64,000 bases of DNA, taken from positions 7,903,885 to 7,967,884 of the forward strand of contig JAAOOA010000086.1 in assembly GCA_012861695.1 (NCBI GenBank). Direction: 5' to 3'. Below the pieces are notes generated by a model that was given only the letters and a program-made list of their open reading frames with translations, made no database searches and was not told where the DNA came from. This stretch comes from Trematomus loennbergii. Its lineage: Eukaryota > Chordata > Actinopteri > Perciformes > Nototheniidae. This document shows positions 41,401 to 50,851 of this stretch, piece by piece; the first letter of the stretch is position 1, and each line of letters starts with the position of its first letter. Both the position numbers and the translations under genes were made by a program.

Positions 41401-44400
41401 GAGAGGAGTAAATGTTGGTGGGAAGGATGGGTGAATGCAGGTCAATAGGAAATAATGAAGGAGCGGGAATGGTACAAAGGTGAAGGAATGGAGGAAGATA
41501 GAGAAGAGCATAATTAGAGACAACAAGAAGAACGCAGCAAAATAAAATAAAAGTAGTGGAAGAGGAAATGACCGAAGGATAAGTAGAATGTGCCACCAGA
41601 CAACCGAATGGAGAAAGAGAGAGGTACAAACATGACGATGAAGAAGTTGCATACAAAAAGAACAGGGGGAAGTAAAAGTGCAAGACCAGAACAACATAGA
41701 TGTGAAAACGAGTGAAACAAAATACAAATATATACAATTCATAATAAGTCTCTCATGCTATCTTTCATACTTCTTTCAGGCCCACTACCAATATGGATGT
41801 AAAGATATTTACAGCAACATTCAGGAGGGACTAACAATCTTAAAGTGAGCATTTCGCCAAAAAGGAAACCTTTTTTTTTTTTTTTTTAAATGAATAAGTG
41901 TATTTCCTTAATCCCTTACACAGATTAAGAGGACTAGTTTTTGTTTTCATGAAGTTCAAGAAAGAAGGTTGCTGTAAAAATGCAAGAGTTTATTCTCCCG
42001 TTAGCTCCGGGTTAGCTCACATGGCAGCGGCCGCTCTAAAGTATTCACTGTCTGACTGTCACACAAGCAGCTGATACATATCCCCAGTTCCCCTTAAGTG
42101 AATGTGTGTCAGTCTGAATTGACGCTGTTTGGCATCACAACGCTGTTATGAAAGTTTCTCTGGTATAAAATGGGTGATGTTAGCATAGCAACCGAAGCTA
42201 AACTGACTACTTGCTATTGCTATCCTATTGTGTGCATAAACATCCAATGTATAAAATTTTGAAGTTTTGTTGAATCAATCATTTGACAAATTATGGATGG
42301 AGAGTTTATCCATTTCTGGATAACTGCATAGGATGTTTTGATATACAGTACAGCTTTTCAGGTGATCAAAGATGATTTGGAGGAATTAAATATGTCATCC
42401 TATTTAATATTTTGTAAAAATATGTGTTTTTTAAAGTCAACCACCCACACACGTCAGTAGACAGAGACTCAGGTTATGTGACTGGCCAGGTCAGTGAAGA
42501 ACTTTCCCATGGTTGCACTTGCATTTAAGGTCAATGTCCTAAATGTGTATAATTTTTTACAAGTCCTTAAAAATACCAATGTGAACTCCCTTAAACAATC
42601 CAAGCTGGTAGTTGCAGCATACATGGGGAATCCTTTCTAAATGTCAAATAAGTAATTAAGGTACTGTATTATCTTCCAGAGAGCTTTGTAAAGACATTTG
42701 TTATGTTTAGTGTTTTGGTCATTTGTACAAATAGCAGCAAACCTATCTTGATTGGGAAAATCTATTTAAAGTGACTTCATTACGAAACATGCACTATTAT
42801 TCTGATGATTCACTGATTATCAATGTGTCCTGAATCCTGTATGTATGAGCAGAGCAAAGCAATGACTTGATATTATTACACTTGATACCACTGTCATCCT
42901 GCATTGGTCAGTGCGTCTGTATTAATAAAGGAAACAAAAGGCGAGCCAGTCGTTTTGAGAAGTAGAATTGTCCCGGAAAGCTGCCTCTTTCTAAGACAAC
43001 ACATCTTGATGGATGAGAAATGAAATTAACATCTATCCTTCCTCTACAAGCATTTAAATATCCATAAATAAGAAGCATAATGCTCATGGACAGTAGTAGA
43101 TTTAGGGCAGTGCTTCTCAAAGTGTGGTCCGCGGACCACTGGTGGTCCGTGAGCGCCCCCTAGTGGTATGTGAGTATATTGGTAAGATTTCACATTTGAA
43201 ATAAATAAATAAATGTAAGTTTTCCGCACTCTCGCGGGAATATCTCCACAATGGAGTGAGCTTAAGTTTCACTTTCGATTGCATGATATAGCCCAGCGCA
43301 ACACCTTCGTCACGCATGTTGCCACCTGTTTGTACCATTTTTCAGGCGATTTGTAATCTGTTCTAGAAAAACGATGTGTTTTTGGATATTTGTGGAGTTA
43401 GGTGGTCCGCGAGTGTTTTTTTTATTGGTTAAGTGGTCCTTGGTATGAAAAAGTTTGAGAAACACTGATTTAAAGGAGGATGACAATAAAAAGAGTATGC
43501 ATTCTAAGCAACTGTCACTGCCTCTGTAAAAGGTTTTTAAAACAATAAGGGAAGGGATTTCTTTGAAAACTGGCAACAAAGTCTGGAAAGACCTTTTAAA
43601 CTAGCTCCTTTTCATAGATGTAAAATCTCTCTGCTTCTGGCTCACTCATACAGACAGACACACGCCCCTCCCTCCCTCTTCTCCTTACATCTGTCGTTCA
43701 TCTTGGCCACTACAGAAGGAGGGAGGGGGGAGAGAGAGAACGAGAGGAAACAAAAAGAGGAAGAGAGGGGAAAGGGGGTTAGTTTTTGCAAGGCGTACCC
43801 ACCCTTATCTCCCTCTCTATCACTCTGTACTCGTTGTTTCAATGCACAAAATAATACTGACTTATTGTCAAGCTAAAATAAAAGTAGCCCTGTCATTTGC
43901 TAGGGGATTTATTCCTAATAAAATTATGTAATATAAGAAAGCTCATTACGCGCTACAGTTAGCTCGTACCGACAGCGCCCGACAGATCTTTGCAGTTTGT
44001 GCCTGCTTTCTTTTCAACATAAAGCGCTATGAGCATGAATGAAAAGGAGCTATATCAATTCACAGGCACTGTCACAACGTATATTTAATTATGGAGTTAT
44101 GGAGTGGACAACTCTTAGATTATGATAGGAGTTTTAAAGTAGCGCTGGCCGATATTTCAATATGATAATTTATCGTCTTTTAATGGAATCAAATTGTGAG
44201 GAAGACATAAATCAAGATAATCTCAAGTATTTCAAGGGGAACTATTTTCAGTACTGTCCTTTTGTTTTTGCATCATACTTTACTGTTCAGTTAAATGTAA
44301 TTAACAAACTTGACTCCAACTGGCAACCCTCATTTCACAAGCTTGTCCAACCTCCAGGCTCCATTTCCCCAGAATAAACACAGCACAGGACAGGGCTCTC

Positions 44401-47400
44401 TCTGTGTGATAATGGTGGACAATAAAAGGTCCACTAAGAACTCAAATGATAGCTAAAATTATTTGAGTATTTATTTACCTTTTTATTTATTTATTTTGCA
44501 CTTAAGTTCTTAATTCAATTAGAATAAACTCTAATATTTTTTATATTTTATAATTATTATTTCGTTATGTATAAGGGACAGGCATTTCATAGTTTACTGC
44601 ACACTGAGGGCCACCAAGGATCCGCTAGTTGTGTCCCTCAGTTTTAGGCAAAAGAAGACTTCTCAAAACACATCTGAAAGAGCCATAAAAATGGAAACCC
44701 TACTGGCGTGTCCTGCAGTACGATTTTAAGTTTTATCGAGCAAGCCCCTGAGTTGGGAAAAATAGTTTGAAAGAAAAGTTTGCAAAACAGTCAGATTTTC
44801 TTATGAGGAAAAGTAGCAAAAGACCTGAAGGTCAAACTTGCCACTGGGAAATTAAACCAAATATGTGTGTATTAGAGTAGGAGCTTTTCATATATGCCCC
44901 TCCCCCACAACTACTATTGGATCCTCTTTAACAAGATTTGGCGTATTAGATTCTGTGGTTTATCCGTTTATCCAAAACAACCGCTTTCGAAGACATTTCT
45001 GTCAGCTAAATAACTATCATCAATATCAAATACAACTTTTTTTTTTATCATAATTTATTTGCAAACACACAGTGTAGTGCATTTAAGCCTAAAATTGTGT
45101 CCGTGGAAAGGTGAAATGACCTCATTTGTAGGGGTCATGAGCAGAAGGGGCTGAGCACCGGCCATGAACAGGGTGTTCGAAGTGCCTCTGCTCTCTTACC
45201 TTCTCTCTTCATGCCCATGGCCAGGCACTTCTGGTAGCGGCAGTACTGGCAGCGGTTCCTCTGTCTCTTATCGACCAAACAGTCTTTACAGTCCCGACAG
45301 GTGTAGCTCAAGTCTTTGCGCACTGTGCGCTTGAAGAAGCCTTTACAGCCCTCACAGCTGTAGACACCATAGTGCTTACCTAGAGGATGAGGGAAGGAGG
45401 GAGGAAAAGCACCAAAGAAGTAAGACAATAGCGAGGACAACTTGTTTGAGAACTGATAAAGGATCTCAGGCCCTGACATCTTCTAATTTGTAGACAAAGA
45501 AGACAATGCAAGGCAAAGAAGATCAAATTGAACTAGTCTATTCACCGGATGATCTGTCTCCGCAGATGGCACAAAGGCGTTTCTGGGAAAGCATCGGCCC
45601 TGGGCTTTGGGGCGACAGCTGATTCAAGCCAAACGGAGGTTTCACATCATCGGAGCTGCTCACTGCATGAAGCCCTGACATGGACACTGTTGAATTTATC
45701 TGAAAGAATGACAGAGGAAAAGGTCAACACAAATGCGAAACAGTTTGGCCAAATCGCTCCTGAGGCCTGTACTACGAATCCAGTTCAACATACCCTGGAT
45801 ATGTTTGAGTCATCTGGCTTAACTAACCCAAAACAAACGCGCTCTCGCTAAGCGGTCCTACGACGCTGGTTATGAACTCGTTAACTCAAGCCAGGGTTTC
45901 TTTGTTGCGGCTTTCACACCAGCGCTTTTCCCTTTCTAGCTCCGAGCTAGAGCTTTTCTGGTTCAGCTCCGGTTTCCCTTTTCTGCTCCCGCTCTGTTCA
46001 CACCGCCCAGAGCCCGACTGGTGCTGCCACTGCTGCGTCATGACGTCACCGTTTACATCGCTGATTTGCTCCCCAACGGCGCTCACAACAACAACCGGGG
46101 ACTGCGTCTGGTCGATGATCGTGTTGCTTTTAATCATACGAAGCCAGATTAAATTAAATAACGACTTCTCCAACCTTATACTTTTCTCCAGAGTGCCGTG
46201 GTTCATTATTTATTAATGTGTTTCAGCGGCATTTACCGACCGCTGCAGTGCTGGCTGCTCTTCCACGAGTGTATTCTCCCGTTAGCTCCGGGTTAGCTCA
46301 CACGGCTCTAAAGTATTCACTGTCTGACAGTAGCAGCTGATACATATCCCCAGTTCCCTTAAGTGAATGTGTGTCAGTCTGAATTGACGCTGTTTGGCAT
46401 CACAACGCTGTTATGAAAGTTTCTCTGGTATAAAATGGGTGATGTTAGCATAGCAACCGAAGCTAAACTGACTACTTGCTATTGCTATCCTATTGTGGCA
46501 TAAGCCGTTTTCTACAGGCACATTTTACCGGCGTATTTTTCATTATGATTCTACTTGTGATAGTCGGACATGACAACCTGTGCAGCCCATGCATTGATTC
46601 CATCCGATAGCTGCTATAATACAAAACAAAACGTCTGCCTGCTCTCCACAATGATCAATAACAGCGAACGGATGGTCAAAGTAAGGTACAAATAAACAGA
46701 ATCACACGAAGCCTGGTTAGTGTTGCCTGACTTTATAAAGTGTGTTTTTTTTATAAGTGTGTGGTTGCCTTCTAGTCACTTGCTTTTTCATGACGAGACT
46801 CTTCAGTCGACCCATGTTCAGGGGAGGTGGGTTTAGTTTCCTGCACGCCTCGATGTAAGAGAGACGTAAGCGACGCCGCCTCTTAGCTCCGGGGTCTTGC
46901 TTCTAGGCCGACAATTTTTTGAAGCTGGAAACGAACTGGATTCCGGAGCTAAGAGGCGGCGCCGCTGCGGTGTGAAGAGGAAAAACCGGTACTTTTCAGT
47001 AGGGCTGTGCATCTTCACTGGTCTCACGATTCGATTACGATTATCCTGTCAACGATTCGATTCAATTCAATATCCCGATGCATCACGATGCATCACGATT
47101 CATACCAATGCGTTGCATCCTCAATTTTCTATATTACTGCACATGGCTTATTTTTCATCAATGCATACATGCAGTAAATACATATGAACTCTCTTTTTAT
47201 TATTTAGAAAGTGCTTCAGAAATCAATAACATAAATTACTTGACATTAATTTATAAACCATAATAAATCAATTGTATAGGTCTAGCCTCCCTATATCTGT
47301 GTGTGAAGTTGTTCCATCCTCAAAACAGCTTCTAGCAACGGTCTTCTGTTAAAAAAAGGACACTGAATGTTGAATGTGGCATCACACACAGGACTTGAGT

Positions 47401-50400
47401 CTGAACACAGCAGACAACAGGAGTATTTACAACAGCATATACAAACAAAATAGTGCATGTGGGTGCACACTTACATTCTCTGTCTTACTGTTACATAAAT
47501 CCCATGAATGTATGAGATTAAGTTAGCTTCATCATATCTCAATCAGTGATTAAGTGAATAATAAAGTTTCTATCGGGTCACTATCAGCCTGTCACTCATT
47601 ATTTTCAGGGAGGGGGCGGGGTTTGGAGGAACGGAGAGGAGAAGGTGATCGCGGAAGCTTTTTTCCTCCTGCCTTCACAAACTTTACACACGTATATATC
47701 GTCTGAAAATTGCTAGAGGACATTCATACTCTGCAATCCAAGACTTAATTAAATCCACCAAAAACCTGACATGATTGTAACGCGATTATTTTTGAAAAAC
47801 ATAAATCCCTGTGTCTCTGAGCCGCAGCGACACGGAGTGATTCAGAGCGGGTCCTTCTGCTGTTGGTTCTGGACTGGTGTTCTTGTGTTGGTGGATAAAG
47901 CAGACTGCTCCGTGTTTGGTGTTGCTGTGCCGCTGTCACGTCTGTTCCCTGATCTCTGCGTCACCGACCGATTTGATATTAAAGTGACAGAAAAAAAAAC
48001 GTTATAGTAAAGCCGCGGCCGGAAAATCAGGAAGCAACGTTACTACGCTATAATCGATTATCTTTCGTCACTGCATCGATACCGAATCGTCCACGTCCGC
48101 ATCGCAATGCATCGTAGAAACGATTATTTTCAACACCCCTACTTTTCAGGCTCCAGCTCCGAGCCGGCGCTGAAAACGCGTTGGTGTGAAAGGGGCATGT
48201 CTGGCTGAGTGCGCGTTCACATGAAAGGGGCGGGGTTAGCAACATTTGACCAATCACAAACATGGACAAGCGTACTGACAGCGCAGCGTCATACTTCCTG
48301 AATGAAAAGTAAACTATAATATTAGACAAATATGAAGAAGTTAAACTTTAAACATCCATGACTTAAACACTTTATCCAGGATAAAAGCCACATAGCTGCA
48401 CCTGCAAGGTGAATACAGCTGGTAAAAGAAAAAGTGTTTGAATGCGTACATTAACAGGTTTATGAAATCACTGCCCCGTCTAAGACAGGAGTGGATCTGA
48501 CTTTAATTACATTTGACTCGAGTGTTTCGTCAACTTAATGTGTTGCTTAAAATAATACTTCTGCATACAGTATGTGACACTGTAAGTGTTGCATGGCCAG
48601 ATACGGCTCAAGAAGCTGACTCAAATAAGGAAATATATGATACATTATGATGTGATATGAATGATAATGGGACACATCGACGTCTGCACTCACAGTGCCG
48701 CGGACTGTACGTAATGTTACTCTGATCCGGTTACTTATGTTGTGGCAGATATTTAAGTAAGCTTTCTTAACGCTAATGTTATATTAGTCAGATTGCTCTG
48801 AAGAAGGGAGGTGATGTTCTATTAATTTTCACGTTCACAGTCAGTTGAGTTTTGCTGGCCGTCTTTCCTGCAACAGCAGTTTTTCTGTATTTCCTTTATC
48901 CTGTAATATGACTTGATCGCTTTAAACTCCGCACACTGAGCTCTGATTGGTCAGCAGGCGGTGCTTTCACTGAGTTGATCTCTTATCCTGGTCCGGAGCA
49001 GGTTTGCCATTCAGCATAAGTTACCATGGAGATCTACCCCGGTAAGAAATGAACCAGCGTCGTAGGACCGGAAACCCAGAGTTAACCCTGAAGTTACCTC
49101 GCTAAGCGAAAATCCAGCTTCGTAGTACAGGCCTCTGGTAGACACATTTCTATGATGATGTCTATAATGGAACAGGAAAACAACTGCATGTATGTATGTT
49201 TAACTAATATCCTCCAACAGTCCTCTCTTACCTGTGGGCTGCTGATGGGGCCGTAGCCTATTGATGGCGTGCCAGGTAGGCAGGGGGAGCCCAATGAAGA
49301 GCTGATGACAGAAAAGGGGGAGCCGATGCTACTGATGGGGCTGTCGACCCCAGAGGTGCTGATGGGAGGAAGGGAGGTCATGGAAGCTGCGGATGAGGGA
49401 ACCAGCGGGGGCGAGCGCTGGCCTGAGGGAGGGGAGGACACAGACGAACTGTCTGGGCTACGGGAGTCTATAAAGAGATGGCAAAAGGGAAATATGCAAA
49501 TAGAAAATCCAATCATTAATATCTCATTCATAAATTATAAGGATTTTTGTGTTTGAAATATAGTATAATTTAATACAAATAATTTGGTTCAGAAAAGGTT
49601 AAAGCTATAGATTAGAGATAGAGATATAATAATTAATGGGATTACACAAATTAAAGCTTATATACAACCAATAATTTGTATATATAACGATCTATCCCTA
49701 GTAAAAACTATTTCTTCAACTACAAAGCATACTTGCCTTTTGAAATATTTCACTTCAATTAAGAAATTACAAAAAACTGTTGGCTTTAGGTCCATATGGG
49801 GTCATGAGGTAATGTTTCCAGTGAGGTTAGGAATTATTTTTTGGAAGTTTGGGGTATTTTTTGGTTTTATGAGAACAATGTAATTGATAGCTAGTTGTCA
49901 ATGGAAACTCAATGGCAGTACTGTCTTTTATGTGACCTCTAATTATGCTAATGACAGCCCTTTCCTAAACATCAGTTTAACCTCCTCATTGTCCAATAAG
50001 CTGCTTTGGTGTGAAGATTCAATAGTTTGTTGGGTAATAAAACTGCAATGGACAACAAAGGGCAATATTTGGTTGATTAATTATTCTCTACATTTCAGAT
50101 GTACCATCTGTTTCTAGTCAGCGCCTGAGTCTGCAATCAAAGGAAAGTTGTTCATTTAAGTTTTACACAAGACTTGTTTGACTGTAAACGTTTTATTTAT
50201 TTGTTTTCATTTATGCTGTGGTGGTTAGTATTGTGTTTGGCTTTTCTCTGCATCTGGCTGTCTACTGTATTTTTACTGCTTCAGGCTGTGCACTTGGTTG
50301 TTGTCTGATGTTATCTATTTTTCTTCCTTAAAACAAATGATGACAGTAACGGCCATGTAAATACTTATCAACTCAAATGACACAAGGAATTGTGGTTTAA

Positions 50401-50851
50401 ACATGACATTTCTTTCCATTGTTTTTTTTTTTTAATTGGTGGCAAGAATGACACCAACACTTTCATGTTGTTACTTTACTTTCCTGATGCAATGTCACTG
50501 TAAGGTGTTTAGGATCACGGGTAAATTAAAACTAGACCCATCAGTGAACTTAAACCAGACATCACATTGAAAGCAAGTTACATTAAGATGGCATTTCAAA
50601 TAATCAAGTTATTCAAATGCACTTTGCTTTGTTTAGATAAATGGTGAGATGTCATATGTGCCACAAAATTACCCACAATTTCCATATGTCTAGTTTAACA
50701 ACAGTTATGAGATATGTGTAAGTATAATCAGTAAAGTAATAGCTAGAATTCAACATTAGTTAAACATGGGCATTTTTGTTTACATTCACGTTGTTGCATT
50801 GCTGATAACAAAAATTAGTGCTGTTATTTTCTCACCTCTACTGTCTCCCAT
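33058..50851 (-). CDS. rxrb: retinoid X receptor beta, spliced from 11 segments; frame broken near the 3' end
   Basis: Nuclear receptor that binds DNA as homodimer or as partner of RAR, TR, VDR, PPAR and LXR. Coding segments on the minus strand: 50851-50836, 49467-49232, 45699-45546, 45379-45200, 41337-41177, 41014-40885, 39049-38917, 35780-35745 (micro-exon), 34114-34024, 33902-33800, 33205-33058. All junctions have GT/AG and compatible phases. The segments sum to 1388 nt; with the expected lengths of exons 8 and 9 it would be 1392 nt (463 residues with the micro-exon, 451 without). Beta identity: [14 protein letters not shown] start, SSPQ/INSTVS junction, AIILFNP, PHQLT end. As written, deletions in exons 8 and 9 create a stop right after exon 7 or the micro-exon, giving about 338-350 residues with the DNA-binding domain intact but the ligand domain truncated. 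Such a transcript would be subject to nonsense-mediated decay. Either a sequence error or a degenerating copy; teleosts often keep two rxrb genes. Confidence 0.9.
33800..33902 (-). CDS. rxrb: rxrb exon 9, two small deletions
   Basis: 103 nt where 106 are expected. Near the start GCAAGGTCTG stands where codons for A-K-G-L are expected (two bases short). Near the end CAGAATACCCC stands where Q-K-Y-P is expected (one base short). Between the two lesions the frame encodes [20 protein letters not shown], a normal helix 9 region of the dimer interface. Net loss is three bases, but the segment between is shifted. Splice sites look intact (catctaaag / GGCAG|gtagga). Confidence 0.85.
34024..34114 (-). 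CDS. rxrb: rxrb exon 8, one-base deletion at its start
   Basis: Encodes the helix 7 to helix 8 segment [19 protein letters not shown] and LRAIILFNP, but is 91 nt where 92 are expected. The start reads GGTG-TGACAGAG where other RXRs have codons for V-L-T; the missing base makes an in-frame TGA two codons after the junction with exon 7. No nearby alternative acceptor restores the frame. The acceptor (ctctctgcag) is followed upstream, without a gap, by a 129-bp CTCTC-type pyrimidine repeat. Downstream codons in the shifted frame are perfectly conserved, which favours sequence error or very recent mutation. Confidence 0.85.
34121..34249 (+). repeat. (GAGAG)n purine microsatellite abutting an rxrb splice acceptor
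   Basis: About 25 units of a 5-bp GAGAG/AGAGG repeat with a few GAG interruptions. On the transcribed (minus) strand it is a continuous CTCTC pyrimidine run ending just before ctctctgcag, so it serves as a very long polypyrimidine tract for exon 8. Reading frames of 99-216 codons across it are artefacts. Confidence 0.95.
35745..35780 (-). CDS. rxrb: rxrb 36-nt in-frame micro-exon (ligand-domain insertion)
   Basis: Flanked by an acceptor (gaatacacag) and a donor (GACAG|gtaatt), this 36-nt segment adds exactly 12 residues, [12 protein letters not shown], in the phase needed between exons 7 and 8. It repeats the last residues of exon 7 ([12 protein letters not shown]) with 10 of 12 identical and about 27 of 35 nucleotides matching, including the start of the donor (gtaat), so it probably arose by duplication of the exon 7 end. 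Two zebrafish RXRs described in the 1990s (RXR-delta and -epsilon) carry a 14-residue insertion at this place and bind 9-cis-retinoic acid poorly; here it is two residues shorter. Whether it is constitutive or alternative needs RNA data. Confidence 0.75.
37900..38004 (+). mobile_element. L2/CR1-like LINE 3' fragment
   Basis: The sequence 'caagtcaaattcctcgta' followed by 'ctggcaataaacccgattctg' and repeated attctg units is the characteristic 3' end of a common fish LINE family. Only the tail is visible. It lies in the rxrb intron between exon 7 and the micro-exon (35781-38916), in opposite orientation to the gene. The rest of that intron is AT-rich DNA without recognisable content apart from a GT microsatellite. 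Confidence 0.65.
38394..38437 (+). repeat. (GT)n microsatellite
   Basis: About 22 GT units in an rxrb intron, roughly 480 bp from the exon 7 donor. Confidence 0.9.
38917..39049 (-). CDS. rxrb: rxrb exon 7, ligand-pocket helices 5-7
   Basis: 133 nt encoding [20 protein letters not shown] and then [24 protein letters not shown]. It contains the pocket residues equivalent to human RXR-alpha Trp305, Asn306, Phe313 and Arg316 (the carboxylate-binding arginine in SFSHRS). Acceptor ctttaacag, donor GACAG|gtaata. A hAT transposon begins at 39074, only 24 bp upstream of the exon, so the polypyrimidine tract and branch point must fit into very little original intron or be supplied by the transposon. 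Confidence 0.95.
39233..39544 (+). pseudogene. hAT transposase N-terminal BED zinc finger fragment
   Basis: 103 codons. The start [20 protein letters not shown] is followed by CNVC (Cys21, Cys24) and TTNLIRHLR (His46), the layout of the BED zinc finger found at the N-terminus of hAT transposases and domesticated ZBED proteins. The expected second histidine (usually in a KHPxEY-like segment) is replaced (RIPLVKEY), so the finger is probably broken. The frame ends soon after, and no RNase-H-like catalytic domain or hAT dimerisation domain follows. It is a relic. Confidence 0.8.
39788..39898 (+). repeat. GAGAGG-type purine satellite inside the hAT element
   Basis: About 110 bp of irregular GAGAGG/GGGAGA units lying inside the transposon. 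It probably grew after insertion or was carried in by the element. Confidence 0.85.
40885..41014 (-). CDS. rxrb: rxrb exon 6, ligand-domain helices 3-4
   Basis: 130 nt encoding [17 protein letters not shown] and [20 protein letters not shown], the helix 3 to helix 4/5 region that lines the 9-cis-retinoic acid pocket and forms the coactivator groove. One conservative change from the usual ELPLDD to ELALDD. Intact splice sites (cttcag / GGCAG|gtgggt). Intron to exon 5 is only 162 bp. Confidence 0.95.
41177..41337 (-). CDS. rxrb: rxrb exon 5, hinge
   Basis: 161 nt, acceptor cctgcag, donor GCTCT|gtgagt. Together with the last base of exon 4 it encodes 54 residues: [19 protein letters not shown], then [19 protein letters not shown] (start of ligand-domain helix 1) and an acidic/serine tail [10 protein letters not shown]. 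The EEMPV...ILEAE motif is an RXR hallmark; [13 protein letters not shown] resembles other fish rxrb. Confidence 0.93.
41871..41887 (+). repeat. poly-T tract
   Basis: A 17-base T run in rxrb intron 4, which reads as poly-A on the gene strand. Confidence 0.85.
41986..42232 (+). repeat. copy 1 of a ~240-bp interspersed repeat
   Basis: From 'gagtttattctcccgttag' to 'gctatcctattgtg' this segment is nearly identical to 46267-46497, with a short insertion (atggcagcggccg) and a few changes. It stands alone in rxrb intron 4, whereas the second copy is internal to a larger transposon, so this is probably a fragment of the same transposon family. It contains a palindromic GCGGCCGC site. Confidence 0.85.
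43108..43467. mobile_element. hAT/Charlie-like miniature transposon
   Basis: Ends are CAGTGCTTCTCAAA and TTTGAGAAACACTG, 14-bp terminal inverted repeats with one mismatch. Flanks ATTTAGGG and ATTTAAAG match at six of eight positions. The interior has several 'gtggtccg' motifs (gtgtggtccgcggaccactgg near the left end), typical subterminal repeats of this family. 360 bp, no transposase. Located in rxrb intron 4. Confidence 0.8.
45200..45379 (-). CDS. rxrb: rxrb exon 4, DNA-binding domain
   Basis: 180 nt encoding [18 protein letters not shown] with the P-box (CEGCKG), the second zinc finger and the [18 protein letters not shown] segment leading to the T-box. All zinc-ligand cysteines are present. 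Odd point: the D-box, normally CRDNKDC in RXRs, reads CRDCKDC (codon TGT), adding an extra cysteine in the loop used for dimer contacts on DNA. The intron on its 5' side is only 166 bp. Donor AGAAG|gtaaga. Confidence 0.95.
45546..45699 (-). CDS. rxrb: rxrb exon 3, first zinc finger start
   Basis: 154 nt with a strong acceptor (tcattctttcag|ATAAAT) and donor TCCG|gtgaat. It encodes [10 protein letters not shown], a Ser/Pro linker with the conserved DVKPP motif, and then [12 protein letters not shown], the first CxxC of zinc finger 1. Reads cleanly in frame with both neighbours. Its acceptor lies only 63 bp from the edge of the large transposon nest filling the upstream intron. Confidence 0.92.
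46267..46497 (+). repeat. copy 2 of a ~240-bp interspersed repeat
   Basis: Nearly identical to 41986-42232 in the next rxrb intron and in the same orientation. Here it lies inside transposon B, which suggests that copy 1 is a remnant of another B insertion. The pair offers about 230 bp of direct homology 4.3 kb apart, flanking rxrb exons 3 and 4. Confidence 0.85.
47000..48141. mobile_element. inner hAT non-autonomous transposon C, nested in B
   Basis: Bounded by a perfect 8-bp target duplication CTTTTCAG (46992-46999 and 48142-48149). Ends are TAGGGCTGT and the inverse of TAGGGGTGT. Subterminal sequence is rich in 'cgattcgatt' and 'gcatcacgatgcatc' repeats on the left and 'gcatcgcaatgcatcg' on the right, as in a well-known fish hAT family. 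No transposase frame. The perfect target duplication suggests it is the youngest of the three nested elements. Confidence 0.85.
49232..49467 (-). CDS. rxrb: rxrb exon 2, A/B (AF-1) region
   Basis: 236 nt, phase 1 to phase 0, acceptor tttatag, donor CACAG|gtaaga. It encodes 79 residues rich in Ser and Pro ([43 protein letters not shown]), the ligand-independent activation region. The last residues SSPQ join directly to INSTVS of exon 3, as in human RXRB. The many SP motifs are potential proline-directed phosphorylation sites. Confidence 0.9.
50836..50851 (-). CDS. rxrb: rxrb coding exon 1 (start codon)
   Basis: ATG at 50851 starts MGDSR and runs 16 nt to a donor (AGAG|gtgaga). The start is in a strong context (ccaccatcATGg). 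Human RXR-beta has the internal motif [15 protein letters not shown], so this short start matches the fish form, which lacks the long human N-terminal extension. Upstream UTR sequence continues; a possible acceptor 'ggaatttcag' lies near 50990, so a separate non-coding first exon is likely. Confidence 0.85.

Larger units (their letters stand above)
45911..48192. mobile_element. middle TIR transposon B, nested in A
   Basis: Left end CTTTCACACCAGCGC and right end GCGTTGGTGTGAAAG are 15-bp inverted repeats with one mismatch. Both are followed inward by repeated 'agctccgag' motifs (ctagctccgagctagagc on the left; ctccagctccgagccgg on the right). It contains the 46267-46497 repeat copy and is interrupted by the hAT element C. 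No coding capacity recognised; target duplication not clear. Confidence 0.65.
45763..49135. mobile_element. outer TIR transposon A of a three-level nest, filling rxrb intron 2
   Basis: The ends AGGCCTGTACTACGAA (45763-45778) and its exact inverse TTCGTAGTACAGGCCT (49120-49135) are perfect 16-bp inverted repeats. Further inward similarity continues, for example 'ggtcctacgacgctggtt' near 45855 against 'aaccagcgtcgtaggacc' near 49050. A short CTG lies on both flanks and may be a 3-bp target duplication, as in PIF/Harbinger-type elements, but I do not assign the superfamily. It holds elements B and C and covers about 95% of the intron (45700-49231). No transposase gene is readable. Confidence 0.75.

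Noticed and set aside
33058..50851. Assignment as rxra (with col5a1 as neighbour) or rxrg
   Set aside because: The [14 protein letters not shown] start, SSPQ/INSTVS junction, AIILFNP and PHQLT match rxrb; rxra and rxrg have VLFNP and different ends.
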